64,000 nt of DNA, taken from contig NZ_CP015749.1 of assembly GCF_001742145.1 (NCBI RefSeq), positions 124,001-188,000 of the forward strand. The letters run 5' to 3'. Every line of letters begins with the position of its first letter. Position 1 is the first letter of the stretch. The stretch is from Pectobacterium parmentieri (GTDB lineage: Bacteria; Pseudomonadota; Gammaproteobacteria; Enterobacterales; Enterobacteriaceae). The position numbers were made by a program, and so were the translations under genes. The notes under the pieces are model-generated. The model did not search any database. It had not been told where the DNA came from and saw only the letters and a list, made by a program, of their open reading frames with translations. Shown here one piece after another: positions 29,470 to 38,682 of the stretch.

Positions 29470-29514
29470 TTAGTCCCGAGATGTCCTGCAAAGAATCAGA
29501 GTAAGTGTTGTCAT
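29470..29514 (-). CDS. Possible leader peptide upstream of rtcB2-prfH
   Basis: A 14-codon frame reading MTTLTLILCRTSRD, 83 bp before the rtcB2 start and on the same strand. It is preceded by CAAAGGAG with 8 bases to the ATG, one of the strongest ribosome-binding sites in the window. A start this good on so short a frame suggests a translated regulatory ORF, but no terminator/antiterminator pair is obvious between it and rtcB2. It could also be chance. Confidence 0.4.
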   Translation of the reverse strand: MTTLTLILCRTSRD

Positions 29515-29578
29515 GATGTCGTCTCCTTTGTCAGTTGGGGGAAGTGTGGAAAATCGCCAGCATGATACTCAAGTGACG

Positions 29579-29599
29579 GCCATCGTGCAATACGATGGC
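29579..29599. repeat. Hairpin upstream of rtcB2
   Basis: GCCATCG and CGATGGC form a 7-bp perfect stem over the loop TGCAATA. On the plus strand GTTATGGTTTTTT follows. No plus-strand gene ends here, so it may instead be part of the rtcB2 leader or the 3' end of chemoreceptor 4. Confidence 0.6.
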
Positions 29600-29611
29600 G
29601 TTATGGTTTTT

Positions 29612-29655
29612 TCCGCTTTTGTGCCACGGGATAAAAATGGTGGCACAAAAGCGGA
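29612..29655. repeat. Perfect 16-bp inverted repeat between chemoreceptor 4 and rtcB2
   Basis: TCCGCTTTTGTGCCAC (29612-29627) and GTGGCACAAAAGCGGA (29640-29655) are exact reverse complements over a 12-base spacer. Neither strand has a T-run after the stem, which argues against a standard terminator, although it sits 16 bp past the chemoreceptor stop. Confidence 0.75.
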
Positions 29656-29670
29656 TACCTTACCGGTATT

Positions 29671-31611
29671 TTAAATACGGAAGACGCTGACCAGCTCGCT
29701 GAGATGGTGGCCTTTCTGACGCAGACTCTGCGCGGTATCTTCCGAGTTATTGACCAGAATGGCGTTTTCCTGCGTTGCCTGACCAATCTGTACAATCGCG
29801 ATGTTCACCTGACTGATACCAGCGGACTGCTCGCGTGAAGCGATATCAATATCGTTTACAATGGTGCTGACTTGCAGGATGCGGTTACGTAAGTCGTCCA
29901 TTACCGCCTGTGTTTTTTCTGAGAAATGGTAGCCCGCTTCGATTTTTTCCAGCGATTCATCAATTAAGCTTTCGATCTCTTTCACCGCAGTAGAACTGCG
30001 CTGTGCCAGCGCTCGCACTTCAGCAGCAACCACAGCGAAGCCTCTGCCGTGTTCGCCCGCGCGAGCGGCTTCCACGGCAGCATTAAGCGCCAGAATATTG
30101 GTCTGGAAAGCGATGGATTCGATCACCGTCGTGATATCGGCGATCCGCTGCGATGAGTTTTTAATATCGCTCATCGTAGAAACCGAGTCAGTAACGGTCT
30201 GGCTGCCATTGCGTGCCGCCGCTGCGCTCTGCTCTGCCAGATCTTTGGCGGCGGAGACGTTATCGGCATTCTGCTTCACGCTGGCAGAGAGCTGTTCCAT
30301 GCTGGCAGAGGTTTCTTCGACACTGCTGGCCTGACGGGCAATCTGCTCACTGATGTTCTCGCTATCGGCAGCCAGCGCATCGGTGCTGGCGCTGATTTCC
30401 TCAGATGAGCTTCTTACCTGCGATACGATAGTCGTTAGCCCCTGTCCGATACCGTTAATCGCATCGATCAGACGACCCACTTCATCACCACGGTTGCTGG
30501 AAAGCGTGGCCGTCAGGTTACCGGCAGAAAATTGTTCCGCCACTTTGACGATTTCAACCAGCGGCTGACTCAGCCATTTGCGCGTCAGCACGACAAAGAA
30601 TGCAGCGAAAAGCAGAACCAGAATAATGCCACCGCCCAAAAACAGGTTACGGGTCCGGTTAATCTCCGCCATCAGGCTTTCTTTGCTGATAGTACCCGCC
30701 ACAATCCAGTTCCACTGTGGAATGCTGCGGTACACCATGATCCGGGTTTTTTCTTCGCCCGTCATCGTGTTGTTGTCATATTCGATCGTACCATTACCGG
30801 TTGCCAGCACTTTCTCTAATGCACCTTCTGACCAGTCAGGGCGTTGGTTGGCACTGCTTTGGTGGTAAAGATAGTTACCTGCATCCTTTCCTTTTTTCGT
30901 GCTAAGGACAAAGAAATGACCTGTTTCACCCATTTTCTTGTTCAGAATAGTTTGTTGCATCTCGGTAAATTGCTTCGTGATGTCGACGCCGACGAACAGA
31001 ATACCGATAACCTTGTTTTCACTATCGCGTATTGGCTGATACTGGGTGATGTACTGTTTGCCGAACAGCGTTGCTAACCCACTGTAGGTTTCACCTTTCA
31101 TTACAAGTGCATAGGCCGGGCTTTCACGATCGAGTTGGGTGCCCATTGCACGCGATCCATCTTCTTTCTTCAGTGAAGTTGCGATACGCGTAAAATCCTC
31201 TCCATCGCGGACAAAAATCGTTGAGATCGCGTGAGTACGGCTCAGGAAGTCATCTGGCACCTCGGTGTTGAGGTTCAGTATCGTATCGCCAGCCTTTAGT
31301 GTCGGCTGAGGTGTGCTGCCAAACGGGGTGCGGTTAACGGTATCCAGTGAAAAGCGCGTCGGCAGAAAGCTCGCCAGCAGCCGCGTATAGTTGCTAACCT
31401 CGGCTTGTAGGCTGGTATCGTACATGTTGATCATGTCGGTGACTCCATTCACCTGGCTCTGCATGTCATTGAGGGTCAACGATTTTAGTTGATCGCCTGC
31501 AGAGCGGGTAAGAGTGAGGGTGAAGGCAATGAACAATATCGCCACGCTTAGGGAGGCGATAATTGATAACTTGATACCCAAACCCCAGTGCTTAAAGGAA
31601 AGTCCCAACAT
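29671..31611 (-). CDS. Methyl-accepting chemotaxis protein 4 (large Cache-type sensor)
   Basis: A chemoreceptor of 646 residues with a membrane segment at ~12-35, a large periplasmic sensor of about 280 residues, a second membrane segment ([19 protein letters not shown]), HAMP and the signalling tip [20 protein letters not shown]. Sensor motifs such as [21 protein letters not shown], split here as [13 protein letters not shown] and [11 protein letters not shown], and [10 protein letters not shown] fit the Cache 3/Cache 2 fusion type rather than a four-helix bundle. The start at 31611 ([10 protein letters not shown]) removes an unmatched 28-codon upstream extension. The end LVSVFRI has no CheR-binding tail. 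A near-consensus sigma-28 promoter lies upstream. Confidence 0.92.
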   Translation of the reverse strand: MLGLSFKHWGLGIKLSIIASLSVAILFIAFTLTLTRSAGDQLKSLTLNDMQSQVNGVTDMINMYDTSLQAEVSNYTRLLASFLPTRFSLDTVNRTPFGSTPQPTLKAGDTILNLNTEVPDDFLSRTHAISTIFVRDGEDFTRIATSLKKEDGSRAMGTQLDRESPAYALVMKGETYSGLATLFGKQYITQYQPIRDSENKVIGILFVGVDITKQFTEMQQTILNKKMGETGHFFVLSTKKGKDAGNYLYHQSSANQRPDWSEGALEKVLATGNGTIEYDNNTMTGEEKTRIMVYRSIPQWNWIVAGTISKESLMAEINRTRNLFLGGGIILVLLFAAFFVVLTRKWLSQPLVEIVKVAEQFSAGNLTATLSSNRGDEVGRLIDAINGIGQGLTTIVSQVRSSSEEISASTDALAADSENISEQIARQASSVEETSASMEQLSASVKQNADNVSAAKDLAEQSAAAARNGSQTVTDSVSTMSDIKNSSQRIADITTVIESIAFQTNILALNAAVEAARAGEHGRGFAVVAAEVRALAQRSSTAVKEIESLIDESLEKIEAGYHFSEKTQAVMDDLRNRILQVSTIVNDIDIASREQSAGISQVNIAIVQIGQATQENAILVNNSEDTAQSLRQKGHHLSELVSVFRI

Positions 31612-31663
31612 ATGTGTGTCTCTTATAATAAAAAGGTTATTTTTTAGTCTTACTTCATATGCG

Positions 31664-31690
31664 TTAACGGCAGTAAATAAAAAAAATTTA
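31664..31690 (-). promoter_or_regulatory. Sigma-28 (FliA) promoter for chemoreceptor 4
   Basis: On the minus strand TAAATTTT, an 11-bp spacer and GCCGTTAA match TAAAGTTT-N11-GCCGATAA at 7 of 8 positions in each element. It lies about 53 bp upstream of the receptor start and fixes the direction. The rest of the 295-bp gap to yjfP is AT-rich and shows nothing else. Confidence 0.75.
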
Positions 31691-31906
31691 CTCACGGAGT
31701 GTAAATGTCCATTTCAGTAATTGATCCCGATCAATGCATTTTTTTTATTTACATAAATACGCTTATTAAATCAGCATGAAATTAATGGCGGTGCTGAGAA
31801 TAGGAAGAGTGCTGTGTGCGGATTTATCGTAAAAGGTAGTGGCTCTGCCGCTAAATACGATTTCGCTACATAAAAACGTGCTGACAGAACTGAAAGCGAG
31901 GGAAAT

Positions 31907-32659
31907 ATGGTCGAAATGTCACTGGATAAGCTCGACAGCGGTATCGAAGCAATTCACGCGGTGCCTGCGGGAAGAAGAGATCAACGGTTGCCGACGATTT
32001 TTTTCTTCCACGGTTATTGCTCGTCAAAAGAGGTGTATTCGTATTTTGGCTATGCGTTGGCCCAGGCTGGATTCAGAGTGATTCTCCCCGATGCTGCCAT
32101 GCACGGTGCCCGCTATGACGGGGATGACGCGCAGCGGTTGCGTCATTTTTGGGATATCCTGCAATCGAACATTGAAGAACTTCCTGATTATGTCGCGGAA
32201 TATCGGCAGCGTGGCCTGATCGACGGGGAACGTGTTGGCGTTTGCGGCGCGTCACTTGGTGGAATGAGCGCGCTGGGGTGCATGGCTCGCTATCCCTGGA
32301 TTACGGCGGTGGCGGCATTTATGGGCTCTGGCTATTTCTCCACGTTATCTTCAATGCTATTTCCTCCGGTTCCTGCCGATAGTGAGGAAAATCAGGCGGT
32401 GTTACAGACGTTAGCGAGCAAACTGGCTGAATATGATGTCACTGCACGTCTGGACGCGCTGTCCGAACGTTCGCTGCTGGTGTGGCACGGTGAAGCGGAT
32501 GATGTCGTGCCAGCGGCAGAAAGCGCCCGTCTCTATCAGGCATTACAGGCGCGCGACAAGCTGGTTAATCTGACGTATTTGACCGAGCCGGGTGTGGCGC
32601 ACCGCATTACGCCGACGGCGTTGCAGGCGGGGGCTGATTTCTTCCAGCGGACGCTGTAA
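31907..32659 (+). CDS. yjfP: Alpha/beta-hydrolase esterase YjfP
   Basis: A cytoplasmic carboxylesterase of 250 residues; the E. coli homologue has esterase activity on short acyl esters and its natural substrate is unknown. It shows the oxyanion-hole region FFFHGYCSSK, the nucleophile elbow GASLGG (GxSxG) and late acid and base regions WHGEADDVVP and GVAHRITP. GAGGG lies just before the ATG at 31907; a second ATG three codons on (31916) is an alternative. It lies upstream of the rpsF operon, as in E. coli apart from the ula genes. Confidence 0.9.
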   Translation: MVEMSLDKLDSGIEAIHAVPAGRRDQRLPTIFFFHGYCSSKEVYSYFGYALAQAGFRVILPDAAMHGARYDGDDAQRLRHFWDILQSNIEELPDYVAEYRQRGLIDGERVGVCGASLGGMSALGCMARYPWITAVAAFMGSGYFSTLSSMLFPPVPADSEENQAVLQTLASKLAEYDVTARLDALSERSLLVWHGEADDVVPAAESARLYQALQARDKLVNLTYLTEPGVAHRITPTALQAGADFFQRTL

Positions 32660-32712
32660 TTCCACATTGATTCTGCAAATATCACAGCGTAGAAAACTCC
32701 TGTGTTTCTTCC

Positions 32713-32741
32713 TTGTGTTCTTTAATGTCGAGCACTATACT
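32713..32741 (+). promoter_or_regulatory. Sigma-70 promoter of the rpsF operon
   Basis: TTGTGT, a 17-bp spacer and TATACT form a good vegetative promoter about 100 bp before rpsF, leaving a leader that contains the S6:S18 element. Confidence 0.6.
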
Positions 32742-32780
32742 TACGCGTCATTTTTTCAGCCGCACACATACACGTTCCTT

Positions 32781-32815
32781 GCCTCCACGGGCCGCGGTTG
32801 ACCCAGACAGGAGGC
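32781..32815 (+). promoter_or_regulatory. S6:S18 ribosomal-protein leader element
   Basis: GCCTCC and GGAGGC pair around GGG...CCC with an unpaired CCG-containing loop, 25 bp before the rpsF start. This fits the conserved leader RNA to which the S6:S18 dimer binds to repress its own operon. The identification rests on the stem and CCG motif from memory of the family; no covariance model was run. Confidence 0.65.
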
Positions 32816-32822
32816 TGAATAA

Positions 32823-33233
<411 letters not shown>

Positions 33234-33241
33234 TTGTTGTG

Positions 33242-33791
<550 letters not shown>

Positions 33792-33832
33792 TCGGCCACT
33801 GTCCATTAACGAGACTTTGAGAGGATAAAGTA

Positions 33833-34285
33833 ATGCAAGTTATTCTGCTTGATAAAGTAGCAAACCTGGGCAGCCTGGGTGATCAGGTAAACGTTAAAGC
33901 GGGCTATGCTCGTAACTTCTTGGTTCCGCAGGGCAAAGCTGTGCCGGCAACGAAGAAAAACGTTGAGTTCTTCGAAGTACGCCGTGCTGAACTGGAAGCC
34001 AAACTGGCTGACGTTCTGACTGCTGCTGAAGCTCGCGCCACCAAGATCAAAGAACTGGCTAGCGTTACCATCGCGTCTAAAGCAGGCGACGAAGGTAAAC
34101 TGTTCGGTTCCATCGGTACTCGCGATATCGCTGATGCGGTAACGGCTGCCGGTGTTGACATTGCTAAGAGCGAAGTTCGTTTACCGAACGGCGTTCTGCG
34201 TACTGTAGGTGAGCACGTAGTAAGCTTCCAGGTACACAGCGATGTATTTGCTGAACTGAATGTCGTTGTTGTTGCTGAAGAATAA
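33833..34285 (+). CDS. rplI: 50S ribosomal protein L9
   Basis: L9 binds 23S rRNA at the base of the L1 stalk and helps keep the reading frame. The 150-residue protein has the N-terminal RNA-binding domain with [19 protein letters not shown] and [13 protein letters not shown], a long connecting helix and a C-terminal domain. GAGAGGATAAAGTA precedes the ATG. It is the last gene of the rpsF operon and is followed by a terminator. Confidence 0.97.
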   Translation: MQVILLDKVANLGSLGDQVNVKAGYARNFLVPQGKAVPATKKNVEFFEVRRAELEAKLADVLTAAEARATKIKELASVTIASKAGDEGKLFGSIGTRDIADAVTAAGVDIAKSEVRLPNGVLRTVGEHVVSFQVHSDVFAELNVVVVAEE

Positions 34286-34325
34286 TTCGCGTTCGTCGCT
34301 GAATTAACACTTTAGTTAACATGTG

Positions 34326-34352
34326 AAACGCTGGCCTTGTGCCAGCGTTTTG
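34326..34352 (+). terminator. Terminator of the rpsF operon
   Basis: AAACGCTGGC and GCCAGCGTTT form a 10-bp stem with a 5-base loop, followed by TGCATTTT, 40 bp after rplI. Confidence 0.85.
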
Positions 34353-34411
34353 CATTTTAGGGATTGGAAAATGATCTATCATTATCGATACCTGGCAAGG
34401 AGGGCGGTCAC

Positions 34412-34774
34412 ATGTCTGATTTGATTCACCTCACCCGCGTGTATGACGCGTATGCCCCTTTCTCTTCTCCCACTTTTCTTATTGACCGCCTGTGGCCGCG
34501 TGGCATCAGTAAAACGCGTCTGGAAGGGGTTGAGTGGTTTAAAGACATTGCGCCGAGCAGTGAATTGCGGAAATGGTTCCACGCTGAACCTGAACGCTGG
34601 TCGGAGTTTGTGGATTACTATCGTAATGAGTTGGCGCAGGGGACGGCACGCAACAAGCTGTTGGCGTTACTTGAGCAGAAGAAGACCATCACGCTGCTTT
34701 ATGGCAGTAAAGATGCGCAGCACAATCATGCTATCGTCCTGCGCAATTTCCTATTGGAGCGGCTGGCCCACTAA
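34412..34774 (+). CDS. DUF488 family protein (YeaO-like)
   Basis: A 120-residue cytoplasmic protein of the DUF488 family, function unknown. It has the family hallmarks YDAYAP, FLIDRLWPRGISK, WFKDIAPSSELRKWF and the C-terminal TLLYGSKDAQHNHAIVL. The start at 34412 is chosen because AAGGAGGGCGG lies just upstream; the frame extends 16 codons further to 34364. It lies between the rpsF operon and convergent ytfB, overlapping the latter's 3' end by 4 bp. Confidence 0.82.
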   Translation: MSDLIHLTRVYDAYAPFSSPTFLIDRLWPRGISKTRLEGVEWFKDIAPSSELRKWFHAEPERWSEFVDYYRNELAQGTARNKLLALLEQKKTITLLYGSKDAQHNHAIVLRNFLLERLAH

Positions 34775-35484
34775 CGTGTGCGGGTGAATGCGCCGTCCGC
34801 ACCTCGCGTGAACCGAATCGTCTGGTTCGCTGTGGTTTCGATTTCCAGCTCTGCCACCATGCCTTGTGCATTCAACTGTAATTTGACTGCCTGACCTGCC
34901 CGTAAATTGCTGAGCGGCTTATCCCGGCCTTCCACCTGCGCCATAGCGAACACATCGCTGACGGGCAAATTGTTATCGCGAAAGAGCTGGGCCAGCGTTT
35001 GCCCTGATGATATTTCATAATTCCGCCACGGCGCTGACTGCTGATCCGGCGGCGGTGTCGTCGCATGCTGTTGCTGTGACGTGGAAGGCGGGTTTTCAAT
35101 AATTACGGCCTGCATCGCAGCCTGATTATCCGCCTGAGTCAGAGGAACGGGCGTAGAATGGAGAGGCTGTGGGTGTTGTGGGCTGTAAGGCCAGAGCAAT
35201 ACCATCAGCAATAGGGCAATAGCGATTAAAATCCAGCGACGATGGAGGAGCGGCAATGGCTCCATCCAGTGGTAACTGTCGGGCAGATGCCAGATTTTTT
35301 GCAGTGTGGCACCCATACGCTCGCGCAGGGAAGGGGGGGACAGACGCGTCTGCTCTTCATTAGCCTCATCGTTCTCTACGGCTACAGCATCTGAGGGCTG
35401 CCGCTGGATGATTCGCCGGCAGAAGCGTACTAGCGTTTGATAATCCCAGGTGTTTTTCCGCTTCCTGGGCGCAATTCTGCCCAT
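34771..35484 (-). CDS. ytfB: Cell-envelope protein YtfB (OapA family)
   Basis: A 237-residue bitopic inner-membrane protein. A basic cytoplasmic N-terminus (~1-85) leads to one membrane segment (WILIAIALLLMVLLWPYS). A proline- and glutamine-rich periplasmic linker and a C-terminal OapA/LysM-like domain (YEISSGQTLAQLFRDNNLPVSDV) follow. E. coli YtfB localises to the division septum and binds glycans; OapA of Haemophilus affects colony opacity. The start at 35484 is chosen because AAGAGAGG lies 6 bases upstream; 35505 would add 7 residues. Divergent from fklB with a 270-bp gap. Confidence 0.85.
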   Translation of the reverse strand: MGRIAPRKRKNTWDYQTLVRFCRRIIQRQPSDAVAVENDEANEEQTRLSPPSLRERMGATLQKIWHLPDSYHWMEPLPLLHRRWILIAIALLLMVLLWPYSPQHPQPLHSTPVPLTQADNQAAMQAVIIENPPSTSQQQHATTPPPDQQSAPWRNYEISSGQTLAQLFRDNNLPVSDVFAMAQVEGRDKPLSNLRAGQAVKLQLNAQGMVAELEIETTANQTIRFTRGADGAFTRTR

Positions 35485-35756
35485 GGTGACCTCTCTTACT
35501 ACCATTCAGTATAAAAACAGTATCAGGATAAGAATGCGTTCAGTATACCGATAATTTTCCTTAGGTGACTAGTTAACACGTTGATGATCAAGACTACCGA
35601 CGCGTTAGAAAGAGCAGAACTACCAGTATAGGCCAGCTTCCGGCAATGGTTTAGCTGGTATTCGGTTAACGTGATTATCTGCACACAAGATTTTACCCCA
35701 ATCCTCGTCGCTGTTATGCTGCGCTTTCAGTTTTTTACAGATTAAAAGGAACATCC

Positions 35757-36377
35757 ATGACAACTCCTTCTTTTGATAGCGTCGAAGCGCAGGCAAGTTA
35801 CGGCATCGGCTTACAGGTTGGTCAACAGTTACAGGAATCAGGTCTTGAAGGTCTGATCCCAGAAGCTCTGCTTGCTGGTCTACGCGATGCGCTGGAAGGT
35901 AATGCGCCAGCGGTGCCTGTGGATGTGGTTCATCGTGCGCTGCGTGAAGTTCATGAGCGTGCTGACGCCGTCCGCCGCGATCGCCAACAGGTGCTGGCGG
36001 TAGAAGGCCAACAATTCCTGGCGGAAAACGCGCAAAAAGAAGGCGTAGATAGCACGGAATCTGGTTTGCAATTCCGCGTGTTAACACAGGGTGAAGGGGC
36101 GATTCCTGCTCGTCAGGATCGTGTTCGTGTGCATTACACCGGTCGCCTGATTGACGGCAGCGTGTTCGATAGCTCCGTTGAGCGTGGTCAACCTGCTGAG
36201 TTCCCCGTAAGCGGTGTGATCCCCGGCTGGATTGAGGCGTTGACGCTGATGCCAGTGGGTTCTAAGTGGGAACTCTATATTCCGCACAATCTGGCGTATG
36301 GTGAACGTGGTGCGGGTGCTTCCATTCCGCCGTTCAGCGCACTGATTTTTGAAGTGGAACTGCTGGAAATTCTGTAA
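35757..36377 (+). CDS. fklB: FKBP-type peptidyl-prolyl isomerase FklB (FKBP22)
   Basis: FklB speeds cis-trans isomerisation of proline peptide bonds. The 206-residue protein has the helical dimerisation domain ([20 protein letters not shown]...) and a C-terminal FKBP domain with [36 protein letters not shown] and the end FEVELLEIL. No signal peptide, so cytosolic or weakly associated. AAAAGGAAC precedes the ATG. It lies between ytfB and ytfE, as in E. coli where cycA intervenes. Confidence 0.95.
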   Translation: MTTPSFDSVEAQASYGIGLQVGQQLQESGLEGLIPEALLAGLRDALEGNAPAVPVDVVHRALREVHERADAVRRDRQQVLAVEGQQFLAENAQKEGVDSTESGLQFRVLTQGEGAIPARQDRVRVHYTGRLIDGSVFDSSVERGQPAEFPVSGVIPGWIEALTLMPVGSKWELYIPHNLAYGERGAGASIPPFSALIFEVELLEIL

Positions 36378-36385
36378 ATTCCAGA

Positions 36386-36417
36386 CAAAAGAAAGGCGCT
36401 CACTGAGCGCCTTTCTG
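36386..36417. terminator. Terminator between fklB and ytfE
   Basis: AGAAAGGCGCTCA and the facing GAGCGCCTTTCT form a strong hairpin right after fklB. It lies between two convergent genes and is followed by GGTTTTTACT. Confidence 0.85.
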
Positions 36418-36454
36418 GTTTTTACTGACTTTTTTATTTTTTATTGAAGCGACA

Positions 36455-37120
36455 TTACTCACCGCGCAGTGCGCGTGGGAACAGCAAATTATTTTCCAGA
36501 TGGATGTGTTCCATTAGATCGGTAATAAACTCGTTAATACCAGAGTACAGGGCACGCCAGGTGTTGCAGGCACCTTCCGGCGGTACGACGCCATTGGTTA
36601 GCTCTTTTACCACTTCCACGTCACGCCCGGCGTCATCATGCTCATGCTCCATCACTGAAATCGGTGCAGCAGCATTTGCCCCCATTCCCTGACCGATCAT
36701 CGGGAATAGGATGCGCTCTTCTTTCATCATATGTTGAGACAGTTCGTTATAGATGGCGGTCAACTGTGCGGCGAGGCCGTGTGGGCAGTCCGCTTTATCG
36801 TGATGCACGCGTTCTACTTTTTCTGCCATCAAAATCAGCTCAGGCAGTTGTTCACGGTGGCGGTCATGAAAGCGAGGAATGATGTACGCGATAATGTCAG
36901 CCAGCGGGGCTTCACGCCAGTCTCGTGCATCAGAAGGCTGTGCGGCCAGCTCATTTAACTGAGCTTCTAGCTCATCGATATTGAGATCTTTTTTGCCAGC
37001 CGCGCGGCTTAGCGTTTGTTTTCCGCCGCAGCAGAAGTCCAGATTGAGTTCACGAAAGAGTTTGGTAGCGCGCGGAATAGCGATAGCCAGCTCACCCAAG
37101 GATTGATCGCGATATGCCAT
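36455..37120 (-). CDS. ytfE: Iron-sulphur cluster repair di-iron protein YtfE (RIC)
   Basis: YtfE repairs iron-sulphur clusters damaged by nitric oxide and oxidative stress. The 221-residue protein has an N-terminal ScdA-type domain with the cysteine pair CCGG (residues 30-31) and a hemerythrin-like four-helix bundle holding a di-iron site ([35 protein letters not shown]). The start at 37120 ([12 protein letters not shown]) is the E. coli start; the frame runs six codons further. A near-perfect NsrR operator lies about 30 bp upstream, fitting the known NO control of this gene; nsrR itself is in this window. Confidence 0.95.
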   Translation of the reverse strand: MAYRDQSLGELAIAIPRATKLFRELNLDFCCGGKQTLSRAAGKKDLNIDELEAQLNELAAQPSDARDWREAPLADIIAYIIPRFHDRHREQLPELILMAEKVERVHHDKADCPHGLAAQLTAIYNELSQHMMKEERILFPMIGQGMGANAAAPISVMEHEHDDAGRDVEVVKELTNGVVPPEGACNTWRALYSGINEFITDLMEHIHLENNLLFPRALRGE

Positions 37121-37150
37121 GATGATGCCTCTCAACAAATGCAGTTTATA

Positions 37151-37172
37151 AATTGCATTTTAAATGCATCTT
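37151..37172 (-). promoter_or_regulatory. ytfE: NsrR operator upstream of ytfE
   Basis: Read on the minus strand, AAGATGCATTTAAAATGCAA followed by TT is close to the NsrR consensus of two 11-bp inverted half sites (AAGATGCATTT) around one base. The first half site is perfect. It lies just in front of ytfE, a known NsrR target. The rest of the 345-bp gap to the DUF2502 gene shows nothing else that I recognise. Confidence 0.8.
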
Positions 37173-37465
37173 TATGTGTTGAATATACCGCTTACGAGGT
37201 AGGCGGTAAAATGCATGGCGCGATTAACGTCGCCTATGACCGGATCTCAGCGATGGTGAGTTGTTGTAGCCCAAAAGAAAGAGAAATTGGATACCGATCG
37301 GAAATGGCAGAATTTATAGTGGATGAATAGCCCACCGATGAATCATGTGAGCGAAACGTTAAGAAGGGTAAAATCAGGAAAATGCGTATTTATCTGATAG
37401 TGGGATAGAGGAATTCCCCGTATATCTTTGCCAGGCCGCAGTCGCGGTGAGCAAGGAGTACCCCT

Positions 37466-37888
37466 ATGTTTAAGCCACTCGTTATCAGCGCCCTGTTTGT
37501 GGGAATGTTTGCGGTTATGCCAGCGCCAGAGGCTAAGGGGGCCAGCATCGATCTGATGCCCGGCGTCACGTTGAATATCGGCGAGCGTGACAGACGTGGT
37601 AACTACTGGGATGGCTATGATTGGCGCAGCGAGCGCTGGTGGCAGGAGCACCGGGGTTACTACCGTGGTGAGCGTAATCGGCACGGTTACTACTGGGATG
37701 GTTGGCGCTGGCGTGATGCCCGCTGGTGGCGTGAGAGCCAGCACGACAGACGCGGTTATGACAATCGACGCTTTGATCCACCGCGCTATGTTGACGAGCG
37801 GGGTCCGCGTCGTGGTGATTGGGACAGGCGCGGGCATGAGCGAGGAAATGGCTATTACCGCAATGGGCGAGGGTCGTTCCGCGATTAG
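37466..37888 (+). CDS. Periplasmic DUF2502 family protein with Trp/Arg-rich repeats
   Basis: A 140-residue secreted protein of unknown function, related to E. coli YpeC. It has a signal peptide (MFKPLVISALFVGMFAVMPAP, cleavage near residues 22-26), then IDLMPGVTLNIGERD. Two similar units follow: RGNYWDGYDWRSERWW and HGYYWDGWRWRDARWW. The C-terminus is rich in arginine and glycine. GCAAGGAGTACCCCT precedes the ATG. It stands alone between ytfE and the convergent flavodoxin-like gene. In E. coli the family is found at another place, so this may be a local addition. Confidence 0.8.
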   Translation: MFKPLVISALFVGMFAVMPAPEAKGASIDLMPGVTLNIGERDRRGNYWDGYDWRSERWWQEHRGYYRGERNRHGYYWDGWRWRDARWWRESQHDRRGYDNRRFDPPRYVDERGPRRGDWDRRGHERGNGYYRNGRGSFRD

Positions 37889-37894
37889 CTAAAT

Positions 37895-37920
37895 AAAAAA
37901 GCGCCGCGAAAGGGCGGCGC
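37895..37920 (-). terminator. Terminator of the flavodoxin-like gene
   Basis: GCGCCGC and GCGGCGC pair over a 6-base loop. On the minus strand TTTTTTATTT follows, giving a classic intrinsic terminator for the gene at 37942-38496; it may also stop the plus-strand gene. Confidence 0.85.
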
Positions 37921-37941
37921 GTGTCCGTCAGCGAAGGGGGT

Positions 37942-38496
37942 TTAGTTTGCCAGTTTCGCGGCGATGTCAGCGATGCGCTGGCCATACAGCTTACCGGTCG
38001 CCAGATCGCCAGCGACCACTTCATCTGCGCTGGCATCAGAAGGCGTTTGTGCCAGCAGGCCCACGGAACCACCTAGGTTGTTCAGATCGTCACGTTTTGC
38101 TGCTTTGGCATTAGAAGGCAACTGGTTCAGGCTGACCCAAATCCCGCCGTGCTGTGAAGCCAACGTTTGCAGATAAATCAGCGTAACCTGTTTGTCCCCA
38201 TTCAGGCTGGCACTATTAGTAAAGCCGCCAAACACTTTGTTGCTCCAACTGCGGGACATCCAAACTTTAGAGCTGGCATCCGCAAATTTCTTGAACTGCC
38301 AGGGAACGCCTCCCATGTAAGTCGGCGCACCGAAAATAATCGCGTCGGCAGCGGTGAGTTGCTCCCACTCGGCATCGGTAATATTTCCTTCTGCATCAAT
38401 CGCGATCAGCGCTGCTTGCGCACCTTCTGCTACGGATTGTGCCAGACGTTGTGTGTGGCCATAGCCGGAATGATAAATAACGACGTTTTTTGACAT
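37942..38496 (-). CDS. Flavodoxin-fold NAD(P)H oxidoreductase family protein
   Basis: A 184-residue cytoplasmic flavodoxin-fold protein. The FMN phosphate loop is seen in VVIYHSGYGHTQRLAQ, and FGAPTYMGGVPWQFKKFAD and FGGFTNSAS are the other flavin-contacting segments. It is related to WrbA-type quinone reductases but differs enough that I do not assign that name. GGGGACAATA lies before the start at 38496; a start at 38508 would add four residues. It is a single gene with its own terminator. Confidence 0.82.
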   Translation of the reverse strand: MSKNVVIYHSGYGHTQRLAQSVAEGAQAALIAIDAEGNITDAEWEQLTAADAIIFGAPTYMGGVPWQFKKFADASSKVWMSRSWSNKVFGGFTNSASLNGDKQVTLIYLQTLASQHGGIWVSLNQLPSNAKAAKRDDLNNLGGSVGLLAQTPSDASADEVVAGDLATGKLYGQRIADIAAKLAN

Positions 38497-38640
38497 TATT
38501 GTCCCCATTTTTTCTATGTTGTATCGGTATGTAGATAACCTACTTTACACCGAGAAAAGATTATCCCTGTTTCATTACTCTGTAACATTATGATACCGGA
38601 GTGAAAATGGGAGATAACCGGGTTTGAATTACGGGGAATT

Positions 38641-38666
38641 CAGGCTCCCACCGCAGCAGGAGCCTG
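38641..38666 (-). terminator. Stem-loop downstream of cpdB
   Basis: CAGGCTCC and GGAGCCTG pair over a 10-base loop 17 bp after the cpdB stop. No T-run follows, so the terminator call is tentative. Confidence 0.5.
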
Positions 38667-38682
38667 ACAAGGCTGTCAGTGC

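Noticed and set aside
29612-29655. Inverted repeat as a sigma-54 promoter for rtcB2 (TGGCAC present)
   Set aside because: The GG and GC elements are not at the required distance on either strand, and no TTGC follows.
37343-37837. 164-codon minus-strand ORF rich in Thr, Pro and Ala
   Set aside because: Mirror frame of the Trp/Arg-rich DUF2502 gene; the plus-strand frame has a signal peptide and a good ribosome-binding site.
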